A stretch of 64,000 bases of DNA from Ligula intestinalis (GCA_036362985.1 JAYGXS010000002.1:12000717-12064716), one strand, 5' to 3'; shown: positions 50,953 to 61,084, counted from the first letter of the stretch. Notes: a model not told the origin generated them from the letters alone. Translations and numbers: made by a program.

Positions 50953-51389
50953 GGCCTAAGCGACTGTTTCTTACAGGCAGGAAATTTAAGCGTCGAACTG
51001 TAACTAGGGCGACGCGCGGACTTTAAATTCAGTCCCCCTAACCGCACTTCTAGTCGAACTGGTAACTTCGAAAATCGGCAGAATGAAACTGAAATGAAAC
51101 CTGAAAATAACAAATTAGGCATGGTACTCACTTCAGGTCAGACCCAGCGCCCTCGTAGGCAGCATGCAGGTTGACCTGAAAAAAAATGCGCTGTCTCTCA
51201 AGCTAACACCAGTTGGCGTCTAGTTTCAGTCCCAAGTGTAAGATTTGACTTCAGGTTTCACCCTTTGTCAGGACGGACGAGTTTTCTCTCTGACCGGGCA
51301 TTATACCGGTGCACAACTGACCCCCTCCCTTCATCCTCTTTTCCACTGGCATCCGTTATTTCAGGCTTACGATAACTGGAGCCTCCAAT
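50953..51389. other. Anonymous DNA
   Basis: May contain the outer part of a Gypsy LTR, which I cannot delimit. Confidence 0.4.
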
Positions 51390-51550
51390 TTCCTTGACTG
51401 TCCCTAGTATCTGAATGCACTTACAACACCACTGAGACTCGACCCGCGTGGACCCAAATATTTCACATGGTAACTATTTTCGTAATAATTTACATACTTC
51501 GTTGTTTTCGGTCATTTTTAGATTTGACTGTTGGTGACGGGTAAACTTAG
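51390..51550 (+). mobile_element. Gypsy LTR/leader end upstream of the gag remnant
   Basis: GTCCCTAGTATCTGAATGCA, CACTGAGACTCGACCCG, GTTTTCGGTCATTTTTAG and TTAGAGCATTGGTGAC match the segment ending in the primer site at 9926. TTGGTGAC here is what remains of that site (followed by TTTTTCCGAC instead of CCCGACG). Confidence 0.55.
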
Positions 51551-51649
51551 AGCATTGGTGACTTTTTCCGACTTTACACATTTTTCTTCTCATGCACCTG
51601 TACCTTGTTGGGCTCTCGAACCATTTTATTTTGCCCTCATAATAACCAA

Positions 51650-52316
51650 TCCAAGTAGTCCTGTCTCTGTTAATTCCGTCACAGTGTCTTTGCCTGAGTT
51701 GTGGCAACAGGAACAAGAACTTTATTACTTTTCGCATCGAGGCATCTTTTGACGCTGCGAAGATCAGGGAAGAGACTGAAAATCTTTATATGTTGGTGAA
51801 GACTCTTCCTCCACTATTTTAGCTCAGATTCAGAAGCTCTTGAGCGAGCCTCCAGCGGCGAACCCATACAGAAAACTTAAGTCAGAGCTTTTACGCTTGA
51901 TCTCCGTTTCTGATCATCAGCGTTATCATGCTCTGGTGAAAAAAGAGACTTCAGGTGATCGTAAGTCATCCGTATTTCTCTGTCGGATGCATTTCTCTCT
52001 TGGTGACATGAGCATTGACACAAATATGTTTTTCGAGCTACTACCATCGTCTATTCAAACTATTCCGGCTGCTGGATTAGACGATGGTGATGTTGTAAAG
52101 CTCGCTAATATGGCAGATGAGATGATGGAGGTGAAGCGTTTCTGTTCCAACCACATCTCTGAAACTTACAGAGATATACGTGGAGAACTGGGTGATATTT
52201 CTGCATATATTCCCATTTTACAATTGAGAAGTCATCCTGACAAACACGTGTTTTCAACAATTCTTCGTCAGACCAATATAGTTGCAGGGCCTAAAATGGT
52301 CAGTTATATGTAGTGC
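51650..52316 (+). pseudogene. Gypsy-type retrotransposon gag remnant
   Basis: Three frames join in order: LPELWQQEQELYY, then RIEASFDAAKIREETENLYM, then (51825-52313) IQKLLSEPPAANPYRKLKSE, with LLRLISVSDHQRYHALVK, SGDRKSSVFLCRMHFSLGD and LANMADEMMEVKRF. These follow the standard flatworm Gypsy Gag order: LP-x-W, W/F-x-x-E-F-A..., SEPPANPY-LK-E-L, DRKPSQLLRRM-LGD, LA-LAD-IMEV. Gag would form the particle and bind RNA. Frameshifts near 51740 and 51812 break it. No Cys-His zinc knuckle follows. Confidence 0.75.
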
Positions 52317-53241
52317 TTAAATAGTTCTCAGGGTAGGCGGAGGGTGTGTGATATTTCCAAATTGTTCAGTAGAAGTGAAGAAAAGTGCACTCTTTTATGG
52401 CAGATTTGAGCATCTCATAAAGATGTAACACACACCCAGAAAAAAAGAGCATTTAATGTGAAACGGGCTCGAACTGCAGCAGCATCGGTGACGGGGGCGT
52501 TTTACCTTTTAAGTTCTCGTTTCCACGCTCGCAATATGTGTGAAATCGGTGCGATTACTTCTTTCCGTCTAACTTACAAAGGTAGCCTAGTTGTACTTGA
52601 AGCGACTCTTACACCAGTGTCACAAGATGAATCGTTTGTGTTCAGAGATGAAGAGCGTCGACTTCGTTCTTATCAGATTTATAATGAAAAATGATGATCA
52701 AAAAATGATTTTTTGATCGTCCAGACGATTTAGCAGAGGACAATTTATTCGTTTAGTTAGCAACATGAAGTGCCGGCAAACCCAAACTCACGATATAGGT
52801 AGGATGAAATTATCGCTAGGACAGGTGATGGGTGGTGAGTGGATGACGACATACCTGAGGTGCCTGGTTGTAAGTTGATGAGAACTGGACTCACGTGCAC
52901 AGACGAAAGCCATAATCCTCGATTCGAAAAAAAAGATTGGCCGGGGGGGGGGCAAAGGAGACTCGCTCAAAAAACTGAAGCAACAACGAGTTTGAGTAAA
53001 AAACGTGGACCTCAGAGATTAGTATTGCCAAGATGAACATAATAATAGCTTGATTTCCTGCTTGAAGTTGGCTGCAAAAAGTAGTACATTCGCACACACA
53101 AACAAAGAACAGCTCACTGAGAAGCAGAAACCAACAGCCAATTCTTCTGAAGAATAAGCTGAATGCCATAATACCGAAGAAGTAGCAGCGAAAAAGGCAA
53201 CAAAAGCACAAGAGTCAGCAACAGAAGCGGCAAACCAGGGG
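52317..53241 (+). other. Region between gag and integrase remnants
   Basis: Protease and RT are expected here in a Gypsy element but I recognise neither; the gap is too short (0.9 kb) for an intact pol. A 78-codon frame at 52458-52694 (ends RDEERRLRSYQIYNEK) is not recognised. Confidence 0.4.
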
Positions 53242-53508
53242 GACGAACATATATCCAAATACGGCATCACTACAGAAGTCATGACGGATACCGGCACTCA
53301 ATTTACGTTCCGGCAGTTGCGCCAGAAATGGGAACTCCGACATAAGACGCCACCACCATTTCATACCAAACTGAACGGTCAAGCAAAACGTTTTATTAAT
53401 ACCGTCAAGAGAGCTGTAAGGAGGATGTGGGACCCAGGCGTCCAAAAGAGTCACCGAAAAATACAACCGCCTAAACACTTCATCGTGGACCTATCGCAGG
53501 AGGTTAAG
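53242..53508 (+). pseudogene. Gypsy-type integrase core remnant
   Basis: The frame reads YGITTEVMTDTGTQFTFRQL, RQKWELRHKTPPPFH and LNGQAKRFINTVKRAVRRM. It matches the end of the rve core: (S/T)D-x-G-x-Q-F-T with the second catalytic Asp, H-T-x-PPxHP, then NGQAERF with the catalytic Glu. Here the Glu position is Lys (NGQAKRF), so the DDE triad is broken. The first Asp and the zinc-binding N-terminus are gone. It runs into a minus-strand LTR-A at 53503. As part of the same relic as the gag at 51.65 kb it suggests a deleted Gypsy copy on the plus strand. Confidence 0.75.
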
Positions 53509-53705
53509 TAAGGTGAACCCTAGCAACTGCGATCTTCAGACCATGGTTACTTGGTGGAGGAGAAGTCAGTGGAGGCCAGATTAGAAGGAAAAGTTTTTTG
53601 TGTACACAAAGGAATGAAGAATAGATGGAAAGAAGTTGGACTTCGGAGCACACGTCATTCCGCTGGAGTGTCGTGGTCCCAAGTGATGCCTGGCGGCCGA
53701 GGATC
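53503..53705 (-). mobile_element. LTR-A 3' half
   Basis: Plus-strand view: GAGGTTAAGTAAGGTGAACC, CGATCTTCAGACCATGGTTA, GTTTTTTGTGTACACAAAGG, ATAGATGGAAAGAAGTTGGA, CGGAGCACACGTCATTCCGC. Very similar to 36252-36445. Sits directly against the integrase relic but in the opposite orientation, so it is a separate insertion. Confidence 0.75.
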
Positions 53706-53934
53706 GGGAAAAAGGAATCTGTTCGAGTAGTGCTTGGGCAGCCGCGAGAACCTAGAGGCACGTGTTTGTGTGTCCGAGTGGAAGTAGGTCAAGTTACTGC
53801 AGGTCAGCGCGTCTGTAAGCGCTGAATGAGGTATTGGATAACCTTGAGGCAGCCGGCCTTGAACAATGACGCCAGACAAAGCAATGGAGGGCGTCGGACG
53901 GCGGAGACCACTACAGACCCAAGCAGGAAGAATT

Positions 53935-54330
53935 ATGAAGTCCGTTTTTCAAGAGCGAGATGTGTTATAGGGACGCGAGCGGCAACGCACTCAGAGCCTA
54001 CGGCCGGAAGCTCATACCAGTTGAGTCATGCGCGCAGACAAACAGCGAACGCTAACGACCGTTCACACAGCGTGAGGAACTATCGATCAGCGTGCATACG
54101 TAACGACCACTCACACAGCTTGGCAAATTATCACTCAGCGGCAGGCCAGAACACCGGTCACATGCAATAGACCAGGAGTACTCTAGAAGGACCAGAGCCT
54201 TAGAAATAGGCTGTAGTGGACAAGCTAAAGATCCGCTGTCTCTTTGCTGTCCTGAATAAAATCTCCTGCTATCAGATCCGAATCTTTGCCTTCTTCTGCC
54301 TATTAGTACGGGACATGACATACTGGATGA
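53935..54330 (+). repeat. R5 LTR-like repeat
   Basis: Aligns with 14310-14700: TACCAGTTGAGTCATGCGCG, ACGACCGTTCACACAGCGTG, AGGAGTACTCTAGAAGGACC, GTCCTGAATAAAATCTCC, TTGCCTTCTTCTGCCTATTA. An internal ACGACC(A/G)(T/C)TCACACAGC unit is repeated at about 54056 and 54101. Confidence 0.5.
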
Positions 54331-54334
54331 TGCA

Positions 54335-55260
54335 ATAAACTCGAAACACTGTCACTTACTCCCAAATCTGCTCTTAACCACAAACGTCAGCCCGATCATA
54401 AACTGAACCCTCACCTTAATTCTGAATATAATTTGATCGGAATTTGACGCAAACATGCAGGTATTGTGAATGGTTGCTGTTTTCGTGTCCTGCTTAGGCG
54501 GGGCCATGCAAGTTATCCTTACCGTCGTACAACTTGTAGCACGCCTTGAGAAGGTTCAAACACGTCAGATTTATAATATTTGGGAATGCTTTGAATAGCC
54601 ACAAGGAGACTTTCCACGCTATCGCCTCACCCTGTTTCCACCTGATCCTGCCTTTCAGGTACGACTTGCTGAGGAGGCGAAACCTGGCCTGAAAGCCTTT
54701 GCTTATCACCTACTGCCTGCACACACAAAAACAAATTGGGTAACTACTGCGTCATTAGTGAGTAGAACTGTAGAGATCACGTGTGAACAATGGGTGACCC
54801 TAATGTGTGTACGAATACGACTGGAAGTATCCACGCTTTGGCCTAACAGGTGATATTGAAGTGTTAATTGACGTGTACGCACGCATGACCAAGGAATCCC
54901 GTGTGCTGCACAAACATCATTGGGCTGTGTTGTCGGGGTGGGAAGGGGGGGGGCGTGATTGACGGGGTAAGGTGGGCTAACGATGCAGGTACTGGCTGTC
55001 CGGTCACGCGGCGATGAATTGGTATACACACCTAAACCGGCTACAGCCTGCTTCGTGCAGGCGCGCATGTCAAGACCTGACGTCAGAACTGTCCATATCG
55101 TCGAGGAGAAGTGATCGCTGGAACAGAAAGTTTGTTTATCCATCAACGTTTCAGTGACGGACGCGCATATAAGAGTAATAGATGCACTTTTTATGTGACC
55201 ACATAAATATCATAATACATAGCCCCCCGCGTTCACCCCTAGCAGGGATCGTACTTTTCA
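54335..55260 (-). repeat. R6 long interspersed repeat, copy 2
   Basis: Inverted counterpart of 36830-37795 along about 900 bp; the alignment includes the PLE-tail-like piece (minus strand GTCACTGAAACGTTGATGGA, TAAACAAACTTTCTGTTCCA) and the GGTAAGGATAACTTGCATGG module. Differences include a G9 run near 54947-54956 and small indels. Confidence 0.75.
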
Positions 55261-55351
55261 CCCTCATCTGAGCCGTTAGTTACCGTACTTTTATCTATTA
55301 CCAAGACGGCGATCCCTTCACTTTTATCATATTCCCTATCTCAAACGACAA

Positions 55352-55495
55352 ACTAATGAACCCGTGGTGCATTGGTAGATTATTTTGCTCCATGACCAAA
55401 GTCCGGGTTCGAATCTCGGGTGCTCCCCACCTGAGATTGGGTATAACTGGCCGACGATGACCAATAAGCTAGAAATGGCTGCTGGATTCACTTTG
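55352..55495 (+). mobile_element. SINE-A copy with second head type
   Basis: Head ACCCGTGGTGCATTGGTAGA, TTTTGCTCCATGACCAAAG, TCCGGGTTCGAATCTCGGGT, then the body CACCTGAGATTGGGTATAAC, TGGCCGACGATGACCAATAA, GCTAGAAATGG. Same head as 36200-36260. Confidence 0.7.
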
Positions 55496-55499
55496 TCCT

Positions 55500-55640
55500 A
55501 TTCTATAATTTGCTATGCGACTGTCTGCGAGGGCTCTAAAGGGAGTTCCAGGATTCACTTCAGCGATTTCTATGGACATTATAGTCGAAGACAATCGACC
55601 CTAAAAGGTCATGTTCCATTCACCTAGCTCCAGGTCATGC
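55500..55640 (+). mobile_element. PLE-like tail piece
   Basis: CTATAATTTGCTATGCGACT, GTCTGCGAGGGCTCTAAAGG, GAGTTCCAGGATTCACTTCA match, on the other strand, the end of the PLE tail at 35290-35430. Confidence 0.6.
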
Positions 55641-55654
55641 AGCACCAAACATAG

Positions 55655-55740
55655 ATTCCATTTTTGTGCTACCACGACACACATGTGCAAATAGGGAACT
55701 CAAAGGCAATCTACCTACATATCCCCCAATAAACTGATAA
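55655..55740 (+). repeat. Short interspersed repeat
   Basis: Shared with 25240-25330 (GTGCTACCACGACACACATG, CCTACATATCCCCCAATAAA). Confidence 0.6.
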
Positions 55741-55909
55741 TGAATACTAAGTACGAGGATATTTCTAAGAAAAATAGAGTAATACTTTGACACTAGTTGA
55801 CGAACGTTCAGTTATAGCTAACGGAATTCGCTCATCGCACTCTACCTTTTGGCTCATTCCCGGGCCCTGTCAGCAGCCGCACAACGACAAGTAACTTAGG
55901 CAGACAGTT

Positions 55910-56045
55910 TTGCCGGCGAAGACAATAAAGACAGGAATGCGGCCATTTCTGGCTCATTAGCCATCATCAGCCAGTCATACCCAATCCCAAGTGGTGCACC
56001 ACACGAGGCTCGAACTATTGAGCTACAGGCTCGTCGTCTTGCGGT
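55910..56045 (-). mobile_element. SINE-A copy
   Basis: Plus-strand view: GGAATGCGGCCATTTCTGGC, TCATTAGCCATCATCAGCCA, GTCATACCCAATCCCAAGTG, then a cut head (GGCTCGAACTATTGAGCTAC, AGGCTCGTCGTCTTGC). Confidence 0.65.
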
Positions 56046-56154
56046 TTGGACCGGAAGATCTTGATACTCGTTGACGAACGTTCACTGGCCGCGAACAGAA
56101 CTCCCTCGTCTTGCTCTACCTTGAGGCAGTGAGTTAAGTTAATAGGCAAAACCC

Positions 56155-56398
56155 TTGCCACTGCGAACTTCAAGTCCACTGTCATGTGGGAAGAGACGAA
56201 GTTGGAAGCCAAGTAGGCGAAATAGTATAGTCCGTACAGAGTTAGTGGTAAATAGATAGGGGAAGTTGACCGTCCGACGAGTGCACGGCCAGCCACGAGA
56301 AGGCCGCATCCGAAGAGTGAGAAAGCGACAGTCGTCACAGTGAGGTCCTGTGGGAGTCGGCTTTGAAGGTGATTAGCCAGACCGGATTGGGGACACAC
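56155..56398 (-). mobile_element. LTR-A fragment
   Basis: The minus strand shares GTAAATAGATAGGGGAAG-type sequence and the CAGTGAGGTCCTGTGGGAGT block with full LTR-A copies. It abuts the following LTR head to head. Confidence 0.6.
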
Positions 56399-56399
56399 T

Positions 56400-56690
56400 G
56401 AAGCGAAACCTACTTATGCGCCCACGCGTGATCCAATCAATGACCTTCAAGGCTGCAGCTAACGGTGGCTGCTCGAATGTCTGCCCCCAAACATCACTCC
56501 GGACCTAGCTCACCTCGCGACTAGACGTCTTCTGTCACAACCAATTCTTCTATCCTTCTGCAGAACAAGCTATTCCTAACATTTTGGCCTTCCCAAGACT
56601 TCCTTCACATCTCCTAAGGAACCGGGCCTGGAAGATCGCAGCCGGAAGGGTTAAACCTTCTTAGCCTTAACGGACCTCGATACCTCTTCT
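56400..56690 (+). mobile_element. LTR-A 3' part
   Basis: CCAATTCTTCTATCCTTCTG, CAGAACAAGCTATTCC, GGCCTTCCCAAGACTTCC, CTAAGGAACCGGGCCTGGAA, TAGCCTTAACGGACCTCGAT. Confidence 0.8.
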
Positions 56691-56760
56691 GCAACTTACT
56701 CCGACAATGCAGTCAAATGTAAATTCGAAAATTCAGGCCAATAAATGTCTTATGTCAGCA

Positions 56761-57600
56761 TCCACATCATCTTCATCGTAGTCCGTATATGCTCCTTTTA
56801 CTGACAGATTTTTCTAAAAATTTGTGCCATACAAGCTTCGCGGGATAATATCACACCCAACTTACACCCAACGCCCGTCATATACCATCGTCCACATTAG
56901 GCACGTATGCAATGGCCATTTACGATGTGCACTGTGCAGTTGAGTTATGGCCTTTATTTCTGTCTGGACAGTGAAGTAACTCTACAGGATATCTTTTTAT
57001 TTCCAGTTGCTACCACCATGGTTTCCTATTGGTCGGGCTGGAGCGCCAACATTTTTATTGTCGGAAGGGTGGCACGGTCACTGAGTTTCCGTGCCAAATG
57101 AGTTGGCCGAGCTGAAGTTAACAGTTTTACAAGTTGCAAAAGGTAGGGACAAAATTTTGCTTTCTCCTCAAACCACCCTCTTCAACTTGCTCTTAGACTC
57201 CAGGTAAGTAAAGTGAATAGGAAGGATCAAGAGCTTCTAAACATCTTTTAGCAAAAGCAGTTAACTGAAAGATTTCTTAATTTGCTGTACATAGATCATG
57301 CTGCCAGAAGTTTTGAATCTTTTCATTGTGTAATCTACTTCGTGATGGATGTTGGGAAACCAATTATTTTGAGGATGATTCGGTAGTATAGTTATCGTAG
57401 TTCTTAAACAACGAATGCCAGTGGAAAAGAAAATGGTGACATTGACGTGAGCTGAACACCACGGTTAGCTGGTGGACAGTGTGTTTCAACAGCATCATTT
57501 TGGATCACCTGTTCTAACTCCCCTTCTCCTTGAACCGGTAAACAGGGCTGGTTCTATCCAGAATTTCTGAGTTAGAGGGAGAAGTTGAAAAAACTAAAAC
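56761..57600. other. Anonymous DNA
   Basis: A strong-looking splice donor (CCAGGTAAGTAAAG near 57203) and an acceptor-like TTTTTATTTCCAG (near 57005) are present, but the frame between is closed by a stop near 57101. No exon call is justified. Confidence 0.4.
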
Positions 57601-57755
57601 AATAAATTTATTCACCTGATGTTTAGCATCCTCCCTCGGTCCCATGATGATGGTGATTATCATCATCATGATCATCGTTATCATCTGCAACAGTCGCTAA
57701 TGGTGGGTCCGAGTGGGAATCGAAACTTCAGGCCAATAAGATTTTTAACCTAGCA
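57600..57755. mobile_element. Pair of decayed PLE-like tails, divergent, around an ATC-rich tract
   Basis: The minus strand at 57603-57650: GAGGATGCTAAACATCAGGT, GAATAAATTTATTG. The plus strand at 57700-57750: GTCCGAGTGGGAATCGAAAC, TTCAGGCCAATAAGA. Both resemble the GAAACGTCAGGCGAATAAAC part of better tails. An (ATC)n-like tract lies between. Confidence 0.45.
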
Positions 57756-57844
57756 CGCACTTCGTTTTCTTCTAACTCACATTCGTTGAGTTCGCAGTGA
57801 CAAACTCTACCATGGGTCATACCTTTTATAAGTGGACAAAATAC

Positions 57845-58828
57845 AGTAAATTGAGTATCTCATGCAGTAGCTGCCGGAATTCTGAAAATTGGAGCATATT
57901 AATTGCGGATGGTTGTAATAGAGATGATCATGCAAACTACTCTCAACATATTTCAGAAACTCCAGGATGCTTGCTTTCTAACGAGCTTCTTTCTGACCAC
58001 CAAGACAAAGCATGCACTATAAAAAGTGACTACTTAAGTAGTATGCCTTTTTGTAATTTATTTTGACTGCCTTTATAGATTCAAATATGTATTTTGGAAA
58101 ACATGCACGAAAAAATTATTTCTTGTACTCTTTTGGTAGAAAATAACGCTTTCTTCAAATTTTATACTTAAAGAAAGAGTATCGTTCGGTTTTTAAAAAG
58201 TTTCTAAATTTCCGAATAATTATGAAACCTAGTGACCGCTACACTGGAATTCAAGGTTTACGAACTGCGCACTGCGTACATCCTGTTTAAGGAAAAGGAC
58301 ATTTTCGCCTACAGCCTGACGAAGATCTCACATAGTTCACATAAAATGTTGGAATAGATGTGGAGCATGCTTTATCAGTAAAGGCAGCATTAACAAATTT
58401 CGGATACGATGTTCGATGAATGAATACCTGAAAATAGTAAAAAAGCTCATGATTAGAAATTTTGTTAAAACCAAAAGATACCCTTCCTTTAAGCATAAAA
58501 TTTAAAGAGGGCGCAATTTGCTACCAAAAGACTACAAGAAATAATTTTGCGTGCATTTTCTCCAAAAATATATTTGAATCTACAAAAGCAGTCGAAATTA
58601 ATGACAAAAAGGCATACTACTTAAGTAGTCACTTTTTAATAGTACGTGCTTTGTCTTGGCGGTCAGAAAGAAGCTCGTTAGAAAGCCGGCATCCTGGAGT
58701 GTCTGAAATATGTTGAGATTAGTTTGCATGATCATCTCTATTACAACCATCCGCAATTAATATGTACCAATCGAAAAATTATTTCAGAATTCCGGCAGCT
58801 ATTGCATGAGATAGTGAATCTACTGGAC
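57845..58828. repeat. Large imperfect inverted repeat (arms ~370 bp, loop ~240 bp)
   Basis: The left arm 57845-58211 and right arm about 58455-58828 are inverted copies, e.g. GATGATCATGCAAACTACTC against GAGATTAGTTTGCATGATCA, and AAAGTGACTACTTAAGTAGT in both. The arms differ by scattered substitutions and a 10-bp indel. The left arm contains an 89-codon frame (57797-58066) with CSSCRNSENWSILIADGCN; in the right arm the frame is shifted and stopped. Confidence 0.85.
58287..58442 (-). CDS. Possible terminal exon in the loop of the inverted repeat
   Basis: On the minus strand an acceptor-like TTTTTTACTATTTTCAG is followed by an open stretch encoding VFIHRTSYPKFVNAAF, TDKACSTSIPTFYVNYV, SSSGCRRKC and a stop. 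The peptide has several Cys and looks coding, but I recognise no family and see no upstream exon. It may equally be part of a mobile element spanning the palindrome. Confidence 0.25.
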   Translation of the reverse strand, partial: FYYFQVFIHRTSYPKFVNAAFTDKACSTSIPTFYVNYVRSSSGCRRKCPFP

Positions 58829-59084
58829 CTTAAGTGGTCTGAGCTGCATATGGAAGAGATTGGTAGGATGGGTATTATTTCACGGACTGTCTGGTGTGCA
58901 GACACACACGCCCACTGGACACCCTCATTTGGTTCAATCTGCAGATCATGACATAGGTGTTGCCAGTGTGGTTAGCACGGCATTGAGGAGCTGGGCGCCG
59001 GGATGGGGTGAAGTAGAAGTATCCACCAGGCCCTCTGATACTTTCAGTGGTGTATCACATATAATGTCTAAACTGCCCTCGAAA
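58829..59084. other. Anonymous DNA upstream of the PLE
   Basis: Possibly decayed PLE sequence; nothing specific recognised. Confidence 0.4.
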
Positions 59085-59480
59085 TTGCACAGGACAGACA
59101 GGACGCATGCTTGGATTGCGCATACACGAACATAAGCTGGATGTGCGGCGGGCTGATACATTATCGCAAGTGGCTGCCTACACCTACGAGACGGGTCACG
59201 AGTTTAACTTCGCAGCTGCGAGGATAATCACGCACGCCGACAACAAGAAAGGCCGCGAATTGATTGAAGCCTGAGCCTCGAATGAGAACTCAGTGAATCG
59301 ATTTATCGACCTGGCGCCCGCATACATCGCCCTGCACAGGCATCTCCAGAGTGATGGCACTGGAACTTGATTTCCTCCCTCGCCCCTGTCTCCCATAGCT
59401 GTTGCTTGTCTTCCGTTGGCATCTTTTACCTGTGACGATGGACTCCAGAAAACACCCGAAAGCTCTGACGAGAAAAAATA
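59085..59480 (+). pseudogene. Penelope-like element: GIY-YIG C-terminal part and tail
   Basis: Frame from 59085: CTGQTGR (end of the YIG motif), LGLRIHEHKLDVRRAD, TLSQVAAYTYETGHEFNFAA, then NKKGRELIEA, a TGA stop at 59272-59274 where Trp is usual, then SNENSVNRFIDLAPAYIALH and a stop at 59368-59370. The catalytic Arg region (RIHEHK) and the ETGHEF block are well kept. The 3' tail has GTGACGATGGACTCCAGAAA, ACACCCGAAAGCTCTGACG. The RT domain is absent. Same family as the fragments at 28.1 and 35.9 kb. Confidence 0.8.
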
Positions 59481-60244
59481 TGATTCTGCTGATCGAAAGG
59501 TCTTCTCCCTCTCTATCTACTGTCAGTGTATTGAGGATACAAATGAAAATGCGAGGTCCAGGAAGCAGTGGAGAAGGAGTAGACGTGAACACCTTAGCGA
59601 AATTCGTGCAATTCAGCGGTGTTTGTGACTCGTTGGGTGGTTGTTGTGGAGGTAGGTCCGGTACGTGCATCGTTGTTGCCACTTTCCTGACCACGTTGGT
59701 CATTAGGTCAGCACAATATTTTTGCGACAGATGAGGACATCCAAAAAGGCCAGCGGGTTGTTTTCATCCTCCCTCCTCCCCTCTACACCATGTACTTCTT
59801 CTAGTCACTGGTGTACTGCTTCAAAGTACTTGCTAACACCGAGGTCGTGATGGTTCCAGTCTGCCTGCTGCGTGCCACGTATGCTACTTAGGCCTGCTGT
59901 TCATGATTTGCTGACGGTGTACTTCTGCACATCGAGAGTGTTTTTCACTTGATTTGCTCGTATGAAGTTAAGCACACAGCGAAGTTGCATAACCTCCAGG
60001 GTCCTTTAGACCGCTTCTTTAAAAAAAAACACCAGGCCTCAATGCCAACAAGTGATTAAATGCCCAATAACATGCGGGCAAGAGAAGAATTCAGCAGATA
60101 AAACTTATTCAGAAGTGAGTGACCTAATTTATGTCTAATAAGCCTCAGGAATTTTCTTCGTCCTTAATGCCTTTAGCTCTGATTACAAGGTTCATTCAAT
60201 CGATAAATAAGTATCATTTGAAATCTCGTTCCAAAATAATTGAA
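59481..60244. other. Anonymous DNA
   Basis: 59530-59580 (GAAAATGCGAGGTCCAGGAA, GCAGTGGAGAAGG) resembles the outer piece of PLE tails at 8060 and 60400. Otherwise nothing. Confidence 0.45.
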
Positions 60245-60893
60245 AGCAATAAAGTTGGTCTACCACCTTAGAAACACCTAATCACAGAATTCTGTCTAAC
60301 AGGGCTGGTGGTATTATTTTAATCTTACTTTTATTATAGTTTAGTTTTTACTTTAGTTAGATTTGTTGAGTTTAGCTTAGTTTATTTACCAACACAAGCG
60401 AACATGCGAATCCCAGGAATAAATTGAGAATAAGATGACTCGATCGCTGGAACAATACTTTTATTCGCCTGAGGTTTCTAGATCCGTCGCGGATTCGCCA
60501 CCAGAAACATAGTCATAGAGCAGTAGCATATGCACACAGGTTTGCAATATTGATAGGATACAGTCATTACTGCAAACCTACAACGACAATTAACGGTAGT
60601 TGCCTTCTTGCTTGTTGGTAGTTTGTTGAACAGCAAGCGGGTCAGAGCCCGCGACGGATTTCGAAATGTTAGGTGAACAAAAGTATCGTCCAAGTGATCG
60701 AGTCATCTTCTTCTTAGTTTATTTAGTTTATGATATAGTAGTTATTTAAGTATGTTTATCTAACGTGGGTGGTATCTAACTAAATTGAAATAAAAATGAT
60801 AAACTAAAGTAAAACCAATAAAACTAAAAGTAATCACAGGACTAGGTGGTCTCAAAGGTGGTAAACCAACTTTATGATCACCAAAAATCCTTA
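60245..60893. repeat. ~650-bp palindrome containing two divergent PLE-like tails
   Basis: The outer arms (about 60245-60400 and 60755-60893) pair: AATAAAGTTGGTCTACCACC against GGTGGTAAACCAACTTTATG, with TTTTTACTTTAGTT against AACTAAAGTAAAA. The inner arms (60430-60497 and 60645-60712) are PLE-like tails: GACTCGATCGCTGGAACAAT, ACTTTTATTCGCCTGAGG, GATCCGTCGCGGATTCG. The centre (about 150 bp) is unrelated. Confidence 0.8.
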
Positions 60894-61084
60894 AAGCATC
60901 AAGAAAGCCGACAGTCGTTTTGCAATCAAAAAATCTCTAGTTGTCATATTTTCAAGAAGGTAACCAAACAACCGTGTGCCTCCATGGCGCTTTTGGCTGC
61001 TGGGGAAAGTTAAATAGCGGCATTAATAAAAGAACAAAATTCAGTTGACCTAACTTTGAAAAATTCGCAGTATCCGTAGAAGTC

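Noticed and set aside
36830..55260. R6 copies as terminal inverted repeats of one giant 18-kb transposon
   Set aside because: The material between is ordinary mixed debris, further R6 modules occur inside, and the ends show no target duplication.
55352..55420. Functional tRNA gene with a good T arm
   Set aside because: Only the T arm is well formed; acceptor strands do not pair and the same head sits on a SINE body at 36.2 kb.
57005..57215. Host exon between TTTTTATTTCCAG and CAGGTAAGT
   Set aside because: The frame starting at the ATG in it meets a stop near 57101, leaving over 100 bp before the donor; no similarity recognised.
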